A DNA stretch of 64,000 nt from Coniferiporia sulphurascens (lineage: Eukaryota > Basidiomycota > Agaricomycetes > Hymenochaetales > Hymenochaetaceae), in assembly GCA_002794785.1 (NCBI GenBank), contig NBBA01000012.1, forward strand, positions 1,054,001 to 1,118,000. Direction: 5' to 3'. The notes under the pieces were generated by a model. The model ran no database searches, was not told where the DNA came from, and worked only from the letters and a program-made list of their open reading frames with translations. Below are positions 36,362-48,034 of the stretch, in pieces (the first letter of the stretch is position 1; each line of letters opens with the position of its first letter). Both the position numbers and the translations under genes were made by a program.

Positions 36362-37556
36362 TCATATCTCATCGCCAACTGCACCCTCTTTTCCAGGACT
36401 GCCTGCCGTACGCCACGCCCCGATAATGAGCTGCACGACGTCTTCGACGCACGTGCCCTCTTTCACGGACGTAAACACTGTCGGTCCGTCTCCGCGCATT
36501 TTCTTCGAGTCGCGCGCCATGACTTCCAGCGACGCGCCGACGTACGGGGCGAGGTCGATCTGTGGGATGAGAGTATTGGGGATTCAATCAAGCATAACGT
36601 TGAAGACCGTGCACTAAGCATACTTTGTTAATTACGAGAACGTCGGATTGAGATACACCCGGACCGCCCTTTCGCGGGATCTTATCGCCTCCCTGCAGCG
36701 GCGCGCTCGGCTTTAGCGGACAGGCACAAGCGCCAGACATCCACTCACAGAGACGTCAATGACGTAGATAATGTAATCCGCGAGCTCGCGCGAGTAGTTC
36801 GCCGCGAGGTTGTCGCCCCCGCTCTCGACGAAGAGCAGCTGGCAGGCGAACTTTGCCTGGAGAGTCTCGAGCGCGCCCATGTTTGCGGAGATGTCTTCGC
36901 GGATCGCGGCGTGTGGGCAGCCGCCGGTCTCGATTGCGAGTATGCGCGCGGCGGGCAGGGCTTTGTTGCGGATGAGGAACTCTTGGTCCTCGCGCGTGAA
37001 GATGTCGTTCGTCACGGTCGCTGCATATGAACGCGGTTAGAAAGGCGCATATATGCAGGTTATGGGGGAAATGACGCGCCTATGTTGAATTCTTTGCGCA
37101 GACGGCGGCAGAGAGCGAGGGTAAGGGCCGTCTTCCCCGAGCCGACCGGGCTACAGGCGCATATAGACAGTGTCAAGCTACGCAACCTCTAAGAAAAAGT
37201 ACGCACGTACCCGCCGATGCCGACGGTGAAGCCGCGCTCCTCGAAGTTGCGGGCCGAGTAATCTGGCATATCCCGCTCGGAGAACTTCCCTGCGGGGGGG
37301 CGAGGTCAAGAAGCAGACGAGATAGATCCCGTTTTAGGCTTTAGACTTTGGATTTCGGCGTGCACATTGGGAGAACACTCGACTGACCCGCGTGCTCGAG
37401 GTGCTCGTGCGTGTGTCCGTGCTCGCCCACGCCGAGGCCGTGGTCGTGCGAGTGCGGCGTGCCGTCGAGCTCGTGTGTGTGGCTATGCGAGGTCGAGCCT
37501 TGCGCGGCGGCGGCCCCGGAGAGGCTGTTGATGAATTGGACTGTCTCGTTCTTCAT
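36362..37556 (-). CDS. ureG: Urease accessory GTPase UreG
   Basis: Minus-strand exons. Exon 1 (start MKNETVQF at 37,556) contains a His-rich tract ([18 protein letters not shown] and HGHTHEH), which likely binds nickel or zinc. Next comes [20 protein letters not shown], then the P-loop [18 protein letters not shown] later exon has [14 protein letters not shown] and the invariant metal-site block [13 protein letters not shown] with the C-P-H triad, followed by [15 protein letters not shown]. The 3' exons hold DVLVINK (the NKxD-type guanine box) and [14 protein letters not shown], ending GAVGDEI. UreG delivers nickel to apo-urease with UreD and UreF in a GTP-dependent complex. Urease itself is not in the window. 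Confidence 0.95.
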
Positions 37557-38097
37557 TGCCGGTATATTTCGCGGGAGATGAGAACGCGAGCGGACGTGAT
37601 CTTTAGGAAGATGGGCGTATAAATCAGAGATTGCGCTCTGATTAGCGCACTTTCAAGTTATGGCCGATCCACGGTCATGGGGGCCGGCGGGGGCGGGGTA
37701 ATGCTCGAGCTATATGCGGAATAGTATGCATGCACTCTTGGATATAATCTTGTACTTGACTTTGTACAATGCGGCTCTAATGCATGTCTACACTCAATAC
37801 TAATTCGAAGTATCGGGTCGGCTGTAAATAAGAAAAATTACACGTGCCCTTTTCGCGTCGATCCGGGCTTCGCGGCCTCCGCTTACACCCTCACACACCA
37901 CTGCCAGCATTCAAGATAGAACAACTCATTGGAAGAAAATGTACATACTTCCCATTTACAAAACACTACAGGTCTAGACACCAACTCTTCCACCACGAAA
38001 CAACTGACGCCGACAAGCCAGACTAAGTCCAAGCTTGTATATCGAATTGTTCTGTGAAACCTTTGCATAAAATGTACATGATACAGCCAGACAATCA
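37557..38097. other. Spacer between ureG start and UFD2 end, no gene seen
   Basis: About 540 bases. The left end should carry the ureG promoter and the right end the UFD2 3' untranslated region. No supported frame. Confidence 0.5.
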
Positions 38098-41000
38098 TCA
38101 TTCAGCAACAACGTCCATATTCACAACATCGGCCTCGGGAACGTCCAGGGCGGTCGACTTGTTACGCCTTTCCGAGAGGAATGCGTCGATCCTCTCTTTC
38201 AACTCAGTGTCTACACAAGTCAAGCCACACACGTCAGCTTGAGGATCGACGGGGAGATCAGGAGTTCATAGAACCGGAAACACGTACTCGTTATGACCTG
38301 GTCCAGCGAAAGCGGCACACGGTTGAAAGGGTCCTTCGTGTCGGAAAGCAGGTGCGATTTGATCGTAGATCGATCTATGTTCACCCCGATGACGGTAGCG
38401 TGACTGGATCGCGCATGAGTGTGGCCATCAAAGGATCTATAAAAAAAATAGACGACAAAAATCAACATGTATCCGTGGTTTTGTCGGACCGCACTCACCC
38501 AAAAACTCGTCTGGAATTTCTCCGAGATCATCCTCCGCCTCTATCGTCGCCTTCATTTCCTCAACCTTCACGACGAATATGCGCAACTGCTCAATCTCGT
38601 CGTCCGTCTTCAGCACCTTGCCACGCGCGATACCAGCCGCGCGCTCGAACAGCTCTTTCTTATAACTCCGCCCGTCATTCGCGACCGCGCGCACGAAGTC
38701 GCCCTGGTCGGCGAGGTTGAGGTAGATCTGCAGGATGTCGGTGAGCAGCTTACGCGGCTCGAAGCGGTACTTTTCGCGGTCTTTGACGACGAGGTCTTGG
38801 CAGCGTGGTCCGACGAGTGCTTCGAGGTTGTAATCTAGCATTGCAGCGAGGCGATCCACAATTTCTGGTACCATGAAAGGTGCCTTGGTCTCGGCGGTGA
38901 AGATTTTTAAAAGGTCTACAGTTGACCGTCCAAGTGTCGTGTAACCCGACGCATGTCGTTCTAGCGAGCGCAAAGTCCCTTCGCGCTCCCGACGGTATTG
39001 CAAGGGCTTCGTCTGCCACTCGGGGCTGCTCATCTCATGCTCGATTGCAGAGATCTGCGACAATTCACTGAGCGACTCGTCCATGAGGTATGTCACATCG
39101 TTAATCATGAGGTTTACAAAGCGGACGAATTTATCCACGTTCCTTCATAAAACAAGTTCATAAAACATTCAAAAAATTGGGTTTTATGATGACGTACTTA
39201 GCCTCAAGGTTCAACGCCTCCCGATGCGTCGGGTTGTTCCAGATGGCTTTTAGAATGTACGCGATGTTCCGACTACGTGCCATATTGTCAGTTTCCTGAC
39301 CAATGAGAATCAAGGGACTCCGCACCGAGCATCTGGGAAGGTAAATCATTCGATCAGAAACTCAGCGAAGGCGAGGAAAAATAGAGCTCCGCTTACTGAA
39401 TTTGTCGTAAAATTGGGAACTGGCACCGGTCTGTTCAACCTCTGTTCGACAAGTCGTCAGTAATCCTCAATCGGCCTATGCTGTCCCACTGACCAATGTA
39501 GAAAGACATCAACGCAGGCATGAGATGCTTCAACGCGAAAGGATGAGTGTTCAGGATTCCTCCGAGTACCCCATTCTGCTCCCTTCCATATCCGAGAGTT
39601 CCGTAGAAAATGACCTTAGAGACGTCGTTTGGGCTTAAGAAGCTTTCTTGATATAAAAGCAACAATAACTTACCTCGTTGATCTTAGCTTTAAGGAATGG
39701 ATTCTTGATGTACCATGTCGATCGGAGGAATGTGAGCGCCCAGATGACAAGCTCGCTCTTGCCAGTAAGGTCGAAGCTCGTCGGGGAATTTCTATTAAAA
39801 TTCCCAGGTATGAATATTCGTGGCTGTGTCAAGAGATTCGTGTACCAGGACACACCGCATAAGGAACAGTAAGAAGTCAACGATATCCTCCAAGAAGAAC
39901 TCTGGGAGCATCTTAAATACTGTCGGAATATCATTTGGCAGAGGCACTCTGCAAGATGTAGATTATTAAATGATGGAATTCGTTATTATTATCACACTTA
40001 CTCAACGGTCGGACTCGGATGAGTCTTCTTCGGGTCCACGAGGCGGATAAGCCACGCCTCGAGGAAGTTCGTGAATCCGAGCTCGCGGAACACGAACTCT
40101 GGGTCAAGAAGCTGGACTTGGTACGCGAACTGATCCATGTGCACTTTAGAAAGCTCTTTCTGGAGAATCCCGTCATGGTCCGTCTAGATTGCTCGGGTAT
40201 GATAAGTACTGATCGGTACTTACCTTGGCGAGATCTATACCGGCCTGGGCTCGGAGCATAAAAGGATTCTAGAGGGTCATGTGAATTAGACATGTACCAT
40301 TTACGCATCTGCCAATGGACCTACCCCCGGCTCCAGAGTAGCCATACTCGACGTCAAAAAATCAATGTGACGTTGTACATCGTCAGCCTGCTTGTGCAGG
40401 TCGTCGAAGCTCTGGAGTGTACGATTAAGGCCGTAATGGTTAATAGCGGATGTAAGGAAGAATATCTCCGTAATGAAATTCGGAGCAGGGCCTATTTGGA
40501 GTTTAGAATGTGTCTTCAGTCGTTCCCATGGGAGAGACGTACCGCCAGATGCCTGAACTTCTTTGGACCATTCTGCCACCTCGTCACTGGTTGCCTTGAT
40601 CCGCGTTTCTTCCCTAGCGTCGACTCGTGAAGAACGGCCAAGGTAGCATGGGTCGATACGGTCAATCTAAAAATGAAACCGTCAGCCCCAAGTCATCCAC
40701 ATACTCCCTCGGCACGAAACTTACCTTCGAATATTTTGCATCCATGAACGGCTCTGCGAACCGAAGGAGGATTGCCTGAACATTAACCATAAAGCCGTCA
40801 GAAGCCACTGTATCCGGGTCTACCTGCACATTTTAGTCAGAAGAGCAGAGGACAATGCATGAATAGACTCACTTGCATCCCCCCTCGTTTGACATTCAAA
40901 GACACGATTCTCGAAAAATATTGCAAGACAGCTTCCCGCGACTCGGGCGAAGCACGGACGATGGTATTGAATGCTTGGAACAGGGTGGACTTGCGGAATA

Positions 41001-42521
41001 AAGATTAGCGGGGCGATTGCGAAATAACGGAGGCAATATGCGTACCTGCAGACTCTTTAGGGTTCCTCTAAGACTGGCGTTTGACGACTCTACATCATCA
41101 CGCGACCTCTTCTCCGGGTCTGAGAAGTAAGCTTTTGCAATAGTCGCCTGAATTATCAAATCAGATCGATACGTATGAACGAGAACGGATGAAAAATCGC
41201 ACCCATTCCCTGCCAAATACACTCAAACGCATCAAGGGACCCATCAGACTCGTCAATTCTAAATTTGGGGCAGTTGCTTCTGCCGGGTTCCACTCTGGCA
41301 GCTTTGTGATCATAACAGCAATCGGCTTGACAGCCAACAGCGCCTCGAGGCCGCCCACAACGCCGCGCCACCCGGAGTCGGCGCCGCCGAGCCCCTCTGG
41401 ACGTGCGAGCAACTCGTGAAAGAGAAGTAGCTTTACCGTCGGGCCGAGGACGTTAATGAGCTCGTCGTCGGGCTCGAAGCGCTGCGTGAGGTCTTGCAAG
41501 AAAAGGGGAATGTCGCTGGAGGAGAGAACAGCATTTGACGAGTTACTGGATAAGGGATCGGTGAAACTAGACAACGAGAGGAGACTTGATAAGAGTTCAT
41601 GTGGACCAAGAGGTTTACTGCGAAAATAATTGAGTACAGTAAACTTGAGGGCGTTACGGAGTGATTGTATACCTTCTGGGCTGCTCAAACATGTCCGGAT
41701 CTTGCAAGTTCAGTCCTGTGTAGCTGATAATAAGATCCCTAAGTTTATCCAGTACTGAGTAGGCCTTCTGTACGTCCTGGGGAGCATAGTTCTAGTGGAG
41801 ACAAAATTAGCATATAGGGACCCAAGCATCGCAGCGGAAACGAGCCTTCTTCGTAAGACCGGTCTTGATGGAATTATGCCGCTTCCAACAACCGACTAGA
41901 TACTCGAAAACGGTCTCGTCGGCGGGGAGGGATGCAAGGACAGGCAAGTAATCCAGATCATCCCTTTGAAAGCGCTGAGTATGGCATTCGTTGCGGAATC
42001 GTGAGCTCACTTACGACATGTCTTGAGGACTTACTTCTAGCCTTGAGATCAGCAGTTGGTCAACAATGTCTACGGAAAGTTTCCAAGGTCGGGGAGCATC
42101 TGCGGATCATGATGTTGAGAACAATACAACTCTAGAATTAAGAAAACAAGACACACCGGTTTGCTGAGACTCTAACTCGGTCTGCAAGTATTTCAGCCAA
42201 ACCGGCTCCCAGTTGTGTTTCTCGGCATAATCGCGCTAGGATGCGTTCAGATAAGAGTAATCAAAGCGTTAAACGAGGACTAACGTCGAGGGTAACGCGC
42301 AGAACGTGGCCAATAGTTTCGTGCTCCCAGGCGGTGAGGTCAAGCTTCACTGGGCCGACGGGCGCCCTCCTCACAGGTGTTGTGGACGTCGACGCCACGG
42401 GCGCCGGCTGTGGAGGGACTGCTTTCGGCCGAGGTTTGGGTGGCTGCGGGGACGCTGGTCGCGGTGAGGCCGTCGCGCCGGGAGAGGGACTCGGAGCCCC
42501 GAGCTTCGCAAGTCTCTTCAT
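38098..42521 (-). CDS. UFD2: Ubiquitin conjugation factor E4 (UFD2/UBE4), U-box ubiquitin ligase
   Basis: A large minus-strand gene with many short introns. It starts MKRLAKLGAPSPSPG at 42,521, followed by a Pro/Ala-rich head. The Ufd2P core follows: LTAWEHETIGHVL (around 42,320), LRNALKFTVLNYFRS (around 41,650), LTSLMGPLMRLSVFGREW (around 41,230), EWSKEVQASG (around 40,560) and DKFVRFVNLMINDVTYLMDE (around 39,130-39,070). The C-terminal U-box spans about 38,470-38,290 with DPLMATLM, then RDPVTLPSSG, IDRSTIKSHLLSD and DPFNRVPLSLDQV. The gene ends NMDVVAE, stop 38,098-38,100. UFD2 lengthens ubiquitin chains on substrates handed over by Cdc48 for the proteasome. The full order of core and U-box suggests an intact gene. 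Confidence 0.93.
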
Positions 42522-42848
42522 TCGTACCTAGTAGATACCGACAACTTTATTATGAGGGTCGCGAAGATCGACCTCATGAAATTGGAACACACCCGCTCTG
42601 CATCATCTATAGGACTTTGCATGTTAACGTCGCTCATGGCAGTAAGGAATCAAGCGTTGTTGGTATGGTGAGTGGCGTGCCAGAGCCGTTCTCAGTTTCG
42701 TGAATTCGACAATGGCCTTTGGTCCTTGGGCTGTACGCGCGGCGTCCGAGATGCACCACGGCCCGTGCCTAAAGCGGATAGGCAAGCATCTCGTAATCCC
42801 CGGTTCTTGACTGCTAGCAGGTTCGTCAGAAACAACCGCCCTCCCGGA
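42522..42848. promoter_or_regulatory. Divergent promoter between UFD2 and the bL35m gene
   Basis: The two genes start head to head about 330 bases apart, so this stretch likely serves both. No clear TATA box or named factor site was identified. Confidence 0.45.
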
Positions 42849-43173
42849 ATGTTTGCTCTCAATGCCTTGAGCCTTTTCAGAGCGACACGGACATTCTCAA
42901 CGTCGGCTGTTTCTCAGTTCCCGAAACTGAAGAGTCATTCTGGAGCAAAGAAGCGGTGGAAAGCAATTGCAAGCGGCCATTTCAAGCGTGTACGTCCCTC
43001 TTTACACGTATACTCGTCTTTTGTGCTAATACTTCTGTTTTTAGGCCCATGCAGCCCATCATCATATGAATGAGCACAAGCGTCCGGGGAGGAAAAACCA
43101 TCTTGCCCAGACAACCTATTCCAGCACGACCCAGAGAGCCATTCTCAAAAAAGTGTTGCCATATGGAAGCTAA
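42849..43173 (+). CDS. Mitochondrial large-subunit ribosomal protein bL35
   Basis: Two exons split by an intron from gtacgt (after HFKR) to ttttag. Exon 1 starts MFALNALSLFRATRTFSTS, a typical Arg/Ser-rich mitochondrial targeting sequence, and continues KLKSHSGAKKRWKAIASGHF, the hallmark bL35 motif. Exon 2 starts AHAAHHHMNEHKRPGRKNHL and ends LKKVLPYGS, stop 43,171-43,173. The product is about 90 residues, usual for bL35 with a presequence. It sits in the mitoribosome large subunit. The frame is open further upstream to 42,672, but the start at 42,849 gives the expected presequence. Confidence 0.92.
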
Positions 43174-44203
43174 TGTGACGATTGCAGGACTACGGTCCAC
43201 CTAGAGTTATCTTGTGAGGTCGAAACCGATATGCCTGCTATATGTTGTGCTGATGAACCTTACTGTGACGCAGACCTCGTCGTACAAATCATAGCTGTTC
43301 TTAATTATACAAGCCTGTCGCTTAAATACCTATCATGGTACACGACACGACATTTACCATGAAGGACACTAATGTCTGGTATCTTTTAAGGAGGGTAGCA
43401 AAGCCCGGGAGGTCGGCTGAGTGCACATAGTGTAAAGTGGACAGTTGCTCGTCTAATAGACCCTGGTATGATTTATTTGTTCGGAAATCTATTTTCTCCT
43501 GCGGACGTCGCCAAAAGACCTCCCATTGATCAGGCATGACGCCACTTAATTCAGGCTCCATGGGCAATCAATTGAGCAGGGCTTTTTGGCCAACAGTATA
43601 AGGTTCAGCACGATGAAAGCGCAAGTCTTGCTGCCAGTTTCCTGGTTGCCATTTGTTGCTCTCCGCAAGGAAGAAAAACCAATGAATGTCTATAAGTTGG
43701 ACTTGCGCACTAAATTACTAATCTGCGATTCGCGCTGAAGATGTAACCTTGCCCTTACGCAGTAATGTTACTGTTTAAAACGCAAATCAACAACTACACC
43801 GGTTTTGCTTACTGCGATGTGAGCTATTTGAGGGTGCGGATAATTATATACGACTTGTGATTTTTGCATTCGCCCGTCGTCATCGAGTCGAGCACACAAC
43901 AACTGAATATATCTGCTCCTGAAATTTATTTATTTTTCTGTCTGATCCCTGCGAGCATTTACAAGGCAATTTTAAAGCGGGCGATCATTTGGGGACTCGG
44001 CGCCGTGGGAAAGCACGGTGGACTGGGGTCGGAACGGGGGGTTGAGCCAGAATCCATTCTAATTCTGAATGCGCAGCAACCCCAGCGGCACTTGGGCGAT
44101 AAATAGGCACGCCGTCCCCAAGCTCGTGTTGTCCTCCCCGCCCACGCACATGGCCCAATTCACCTTATAATCACTGTCTATATATCTCGTCTGTGCCGCT
44201 CTC
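43174..44203. other. Spacer with one unclaimed minus-strand frame
   Basis: An 81-codon minus frame at 43,322-43,567 (MPDQWEVFWRRPQEKIDF near its start) has protein-like composition but no recognised family, and no adjoining exon was found. It could be a gene fragment. The rest appears non-coding. The right end holds the promoter of the next gene. Confidence 0.4.
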
Positions 44204-45949
44204 ATGCCCGGTGCAGGGATGTCTGACCCCTCTCGTTTGTCCTCCGACTCCGCAAGCTCAAGGTCCTCCCATAGCAGGCCGAGCCGACTACCCTCCTTTG
44301 GCCCCCGCTCTACCTCAGCTCTTATCCTCGTTCACGACCGTGAGGAGGGCAATGATCCCTCCGCCTTCGAGGATGACGAGGACATTGACTCTCCCAGCGA
44401 TGAGGGCTCCCCGCCCGAGGTCGTTCTCTCTCCCTCGCTCGTGTTTGGCTACTTCCTCTCGCCGTGCTTAAAGCTCGGCGCTATGCTGATACTCAGCAGC
44501 CAGGCGCCTCTCAAAGTCTCTCTGCCGGCACTCCTTGTCTTTTTCTTCCTTGCTGCGTTCTCTCGACAAATCTGGTTTTTACTCGCTCGTTATACTCGTA
44601 AGTCCGATGTAGGCGACATTGTGGCGGAAGCTATCGTCGGCGGACACGGAAAGGACGGGCGGAAATCTTTTGTGAAGTCCGTCAGTCGGTTTGGCAGTGG
44701 AACGGCGCGTATACTGCTTGCCACTGTGTACTTCAAGGGTGAGCCCAGATTATTTTGTCTTCTTCATTTCAATAAGGAAGTCGAGCTCTAATTTTGTCGC
44801 CGTCTCCGAAGGTGCGAAGAGCAGCTTGGAATGGTTCTGGCCCATTGACGTGTCGCCTGTACCACCTACGGTCGCGTTGTCTGTCATATTTATGGTTGTT
44901 CTCATTCCGTTATCTTTGGCACCGTCTTTGGCGAGCAAACGGATGGTGTACACAACACTGTTGTCAAATATGCTTTACGTTGTCTGGCTATGCGGAATTG
45001 TCTACGCACATGCCAAGGGCTCTCTTAACACGGACAATGTAATGGTAGCTCAAGGCCGTCTCTTACAAGACATAAGTAAGTATTATTCTGATTTCTATAC
45101 CGTACTAGAGCTTATCTCTTACATTGTGCCGAATAGCATCTGTTGCGTTTGCGTTCTCGTCCTTATCCACTCTGCAGCTGTATTCCGGGATGGTTGGTTT
45201 ATATGCCAGTGGCGATAAAAAGGAGAAACGTTATCTGTCGATTTCTTCTATCTCTTTCTCGGCAGCACTGATTGGAACGGTTATGGTTCTTCCCCTGCTA
45301 TTCCCTTCGGTCAAAACGCACGGGAACAACGAGCCGACTGTACGTCTTAATAATAGTACGCCAACCGGGTGTCGTTGCTCACGCATATTCTATTCTATTT
45401 CAGGAGGACTCATCTCTAGTCGAAGCACTCATTGCGACTCTAACCGCATTCATCCTCCTACTGGCGATACCTCCACTCTTATCTACCTCCCCTCCGTTCC
45501 TTATTCCTTCCCGCTTGCGCCGCGCCACCAACCGTCCAATAGGGAAATACACACTCCTTCTCCTGCTCTTTGCGCTCTCCCTCCTCCCGCCCGCCGTAGA
45601 ACCCATCCTCGAGGACGTGACGATGCTCATCGTGCTCCTCGGTACGTACTTCCTCCCTGCACTGCTACACATCATCCTGCACAACGTACGCCGCCCCCTT
45701 TCCATTCTCGTACAGGCGCAGCCGCTCCTGCGCTCCGGCTCGAACTCTTCCGAGTCGGAGGAGTCGGACCGTGCGGAGGATCATCGCGATCCGGACATCG
45801 AAGAGCTGCTGCTTCGCAAGGAGCGTGCGCTGCAGCGCCGCCGATTTGCACGCCGGATCGCGTGGGATTTGGGGGTGTGGATATTATTACTTCCTGTTGG
45901 GGGTGGGGGCATGGTGTGGGCGGTTGGGAAGTTTGCGAATGTGTGGTAA
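44204..45949 (+). CDS. Polytopic membrane protein, possibly amino-acid/auxin-permease-like
   Basis: Exons on the plus strand: 44,204 to about 44,740 (MPGAGMSDPSRLSSDS, a Ser-rich and acidic head, then helices FGYFLSPCLKLGAMLIL and LPALLVFFFLAAF), about 44,810-45,075 (helices VALSVIFMVVLIPLSL and NMLYVVWLCGIVYAHAKG), about 45,135-45,340 (SVAFAFSSLSTLQLYSGM, FSAALIGTVMVLPLLF), and about 45,400-45,949 (helices LIATLTAFILLLAIPPLL, TLLLLLFALSLLPPAV and MLIVLLGTYFLPALLHIIL, then an acidic/basic tail and a last helix). About ten membrane segments are visible. The FAFSSLSTLQLYSG segment recalls the FxFxxH region of amino-acid/auxin permeases, but this is weak, so the function stays open. Confidence 0.65.
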
Positions 45950-46224
45950 CGGGCGTTTTTGTTTTTTTACTGTTCCTTAACGTTTGTTTCGTTCGCTTCG
46001 ATTAATATTTTTTTAAACCTTCGGCGCTCGTTGTATATGTTTCTTCCTTGCGGACTTGGGCCGTTTGTATTAGTACGTTTCTCCTGTCTGCTACAAATAC
46101 ACTTTACAGAAAGTATCGCGGAGCCCAAGGAAAGCTCCGCTACAGGGTATCCGTACACCGTAAATGCCGAGAGATCATTATTTCCTCCTTTCCAAAGGAC
46201 ATTGACCTAGACGAGACCCGGGAA

Positions 46225-47920
46225 TTAAAGCCCCACGATATCGACCAAGTCCCCGTCCTCCAGGTCCGCGACACTGATCTCGCTGTCAGCAGCCAACTTA
46301 ATTCCATCGACCTCGATACGCGCCTTCTTCACCGCTGCGGCGGGCCGGCCCGTCTTGCGCAGGAAGGACGCGACGATAGCACGACACTTGGTCGTCGGGC
46401 GCACAGTCACCGTGATCGTCTCCGCGCCAGAACGCAGGTGCAGGCGGAACGTGTCGCTCTGGTCGTGCGATGCGTCGGAGTCTGCGCCGGATTCGGCGGA
46501 TGCTTGGGTTTGTGCTGGATTTGCCCCTGATTCCGTTCTTGCGCTTGCTCCGGCCCCAGAATCTTGTACGCTTGTGCTGTCCTCTGCCGACCCAGCGAGT
46601 CGACGTAGGCGTTCTTTCTCCTTCGTGAACCTGTAGAAGTAGTCCGTACATATTTCTACGCGATAGCGTTTGAGCATACAACCCGAAGAGACGGAAAGGA
46701 GGGGGGGACAAACCGAGCTCTGCTTCCGACCATATTGACAACGTCGCCGGAGTAGAGGTTGCGAAGACTCTCTTGCCGCCATATGTTATGACGACGCTAC
46801 TGGTTGCCGTACCGATCTGAGCAGCAAATTGATTGAGCAGTCGCGAAAACGACTCGTCCTGAATATTCGTATTGATCAGCCATTTCGTTATCAGTACGGA
46901 ATGGAGAAACGGTCGGCGCACCCGTCCCAGCTGGTATGAGGTTATCTTCACTTTGTCAGGTTCACCAGGTTGATGGGTTAAGGCCCGAACCCGAAGTTCG
47001 ACCATCGCAGAACTCGACGGGCCTGCGCTCGCTTTACTCGTAGTATCAGCAGCCCTTGTTTTCACCCGGGCTGCTATCCTAACGAGTTCTGGATCGAGCT
47101 CTTCGATCCCATCCGAGTCGCTGTCGATGACAATAGGTGGCAGTGACTGTCGGGCGGTAGATGATATACCTAAAGCCCGTCTGCTTCAGGCTCAATCGAG
47201 AGAATAAGCGCATAATTAACAGTTGAATCACTGACGAGACTAATGCGCGAGTATTAAGCACGTCTTCTATGGGCACAGGCGGAGGGGGCGTCAGAGAAAG
47301 TGAACGACTTCGATCTCTCTTGCGTTTCCCCTTTGGCGTCCTTTCGGTTCCGCTCCCTTCGGCTGAGCCGACCAGAACATCGTCGTCGTCGCTATCACTT
47401 TTCGGATCTGAATCGGGTATCCTTGCAATACGATTGACCATAAGAGAGTATTCATCGTGCATAGAGGGACACTCTCACTTCGTCAGACCGTCAGTTTTCG
47501 TCCACGTCGGAAGCGCCTTGACCTTGCCCTGGAATGCCCTACGTTTCTTAGAGCGCGGCGAGGTAAATTCACCCAAGTCGGAATCAGAGGAGCTGCTTTC
47601 ACTGGCTTTCACCGGCGACGTCCTCGAATCTTCAGTTTCTGCACGAAGACGAAGCTCGGATGAAAGTTACACATTGACATAACAAGTCGCGCACTCTTCA
47701 CAGCCTGGTTCATGGTCTTCCAGCCTTTTGCATTCCTGTTCTTATTCCGAATAAACATATCGTCTTCATCTTCTATGGCTGACTTTGAGGAACTAGCCCG
47801 GGCCGCGGCGTCTGTGGCAGACGCGGGCTGTACACCGCCGGCACTCTCAGTGGATGTTGTCGCGACACGCGGACGCGGACGAGGTCGGGGTTTAGGACGA
47901 GAAGTACTTGTAGCAGACAT
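46225..47920 (-). CDS. Rad60/NIP45/Esc2-type protein with SUMO-like domains
   Basis: Minus-strand exons start MSATSTSRPKPRPRPRPR at 47,920 with a basic, disordered head (MFIRNKNRNAKGW; then a Ser/Asp-rich stretch with SDSDSDDDD-like runs near 47,400). A middle exon (about 47,060-46,920) has VELRVRALTHQPGEPDKVKI, followed by a first SUMO-like part (SFSRLLNQFAAQIG, VVITYGGKRVF) near 46,850-46,760. The last exon holds a second, clearer SUMO-like domain (FRLHLRSGAETITVTV, RIEVDGIKLAADSEI, LEDGDLVDIVGL), stop 46,225-46,227. Tandem C-terminal SUMO-like domains after a disordered head define this family, which works with Ubc9 and SUMO-targeted ubiquitin ligases in genome stability. Exact splicing of the middle was not fully resolved. 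Confidence 0.82.
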
Positions 47921-48034
47921 TGCGCGCAACAATAATGAGTTTCCTAGACGGTACTAGTCGTGATTCAAGTCCCAAGTCGTCAGGTTTAGAGGGTTTTGCG
48001 GTCGTTGGACGCGTCTAAACGACTCTGGCGCGCA

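Noticed and set aside
44193..46005. Overlapping long plus-strand frames in the 44-46 kb gene (for example 45,124-46,005)
   Set aside because: They read through introns or use a shifted frame; the hydrophobic exon chain ending at 45,949 explains the region better.
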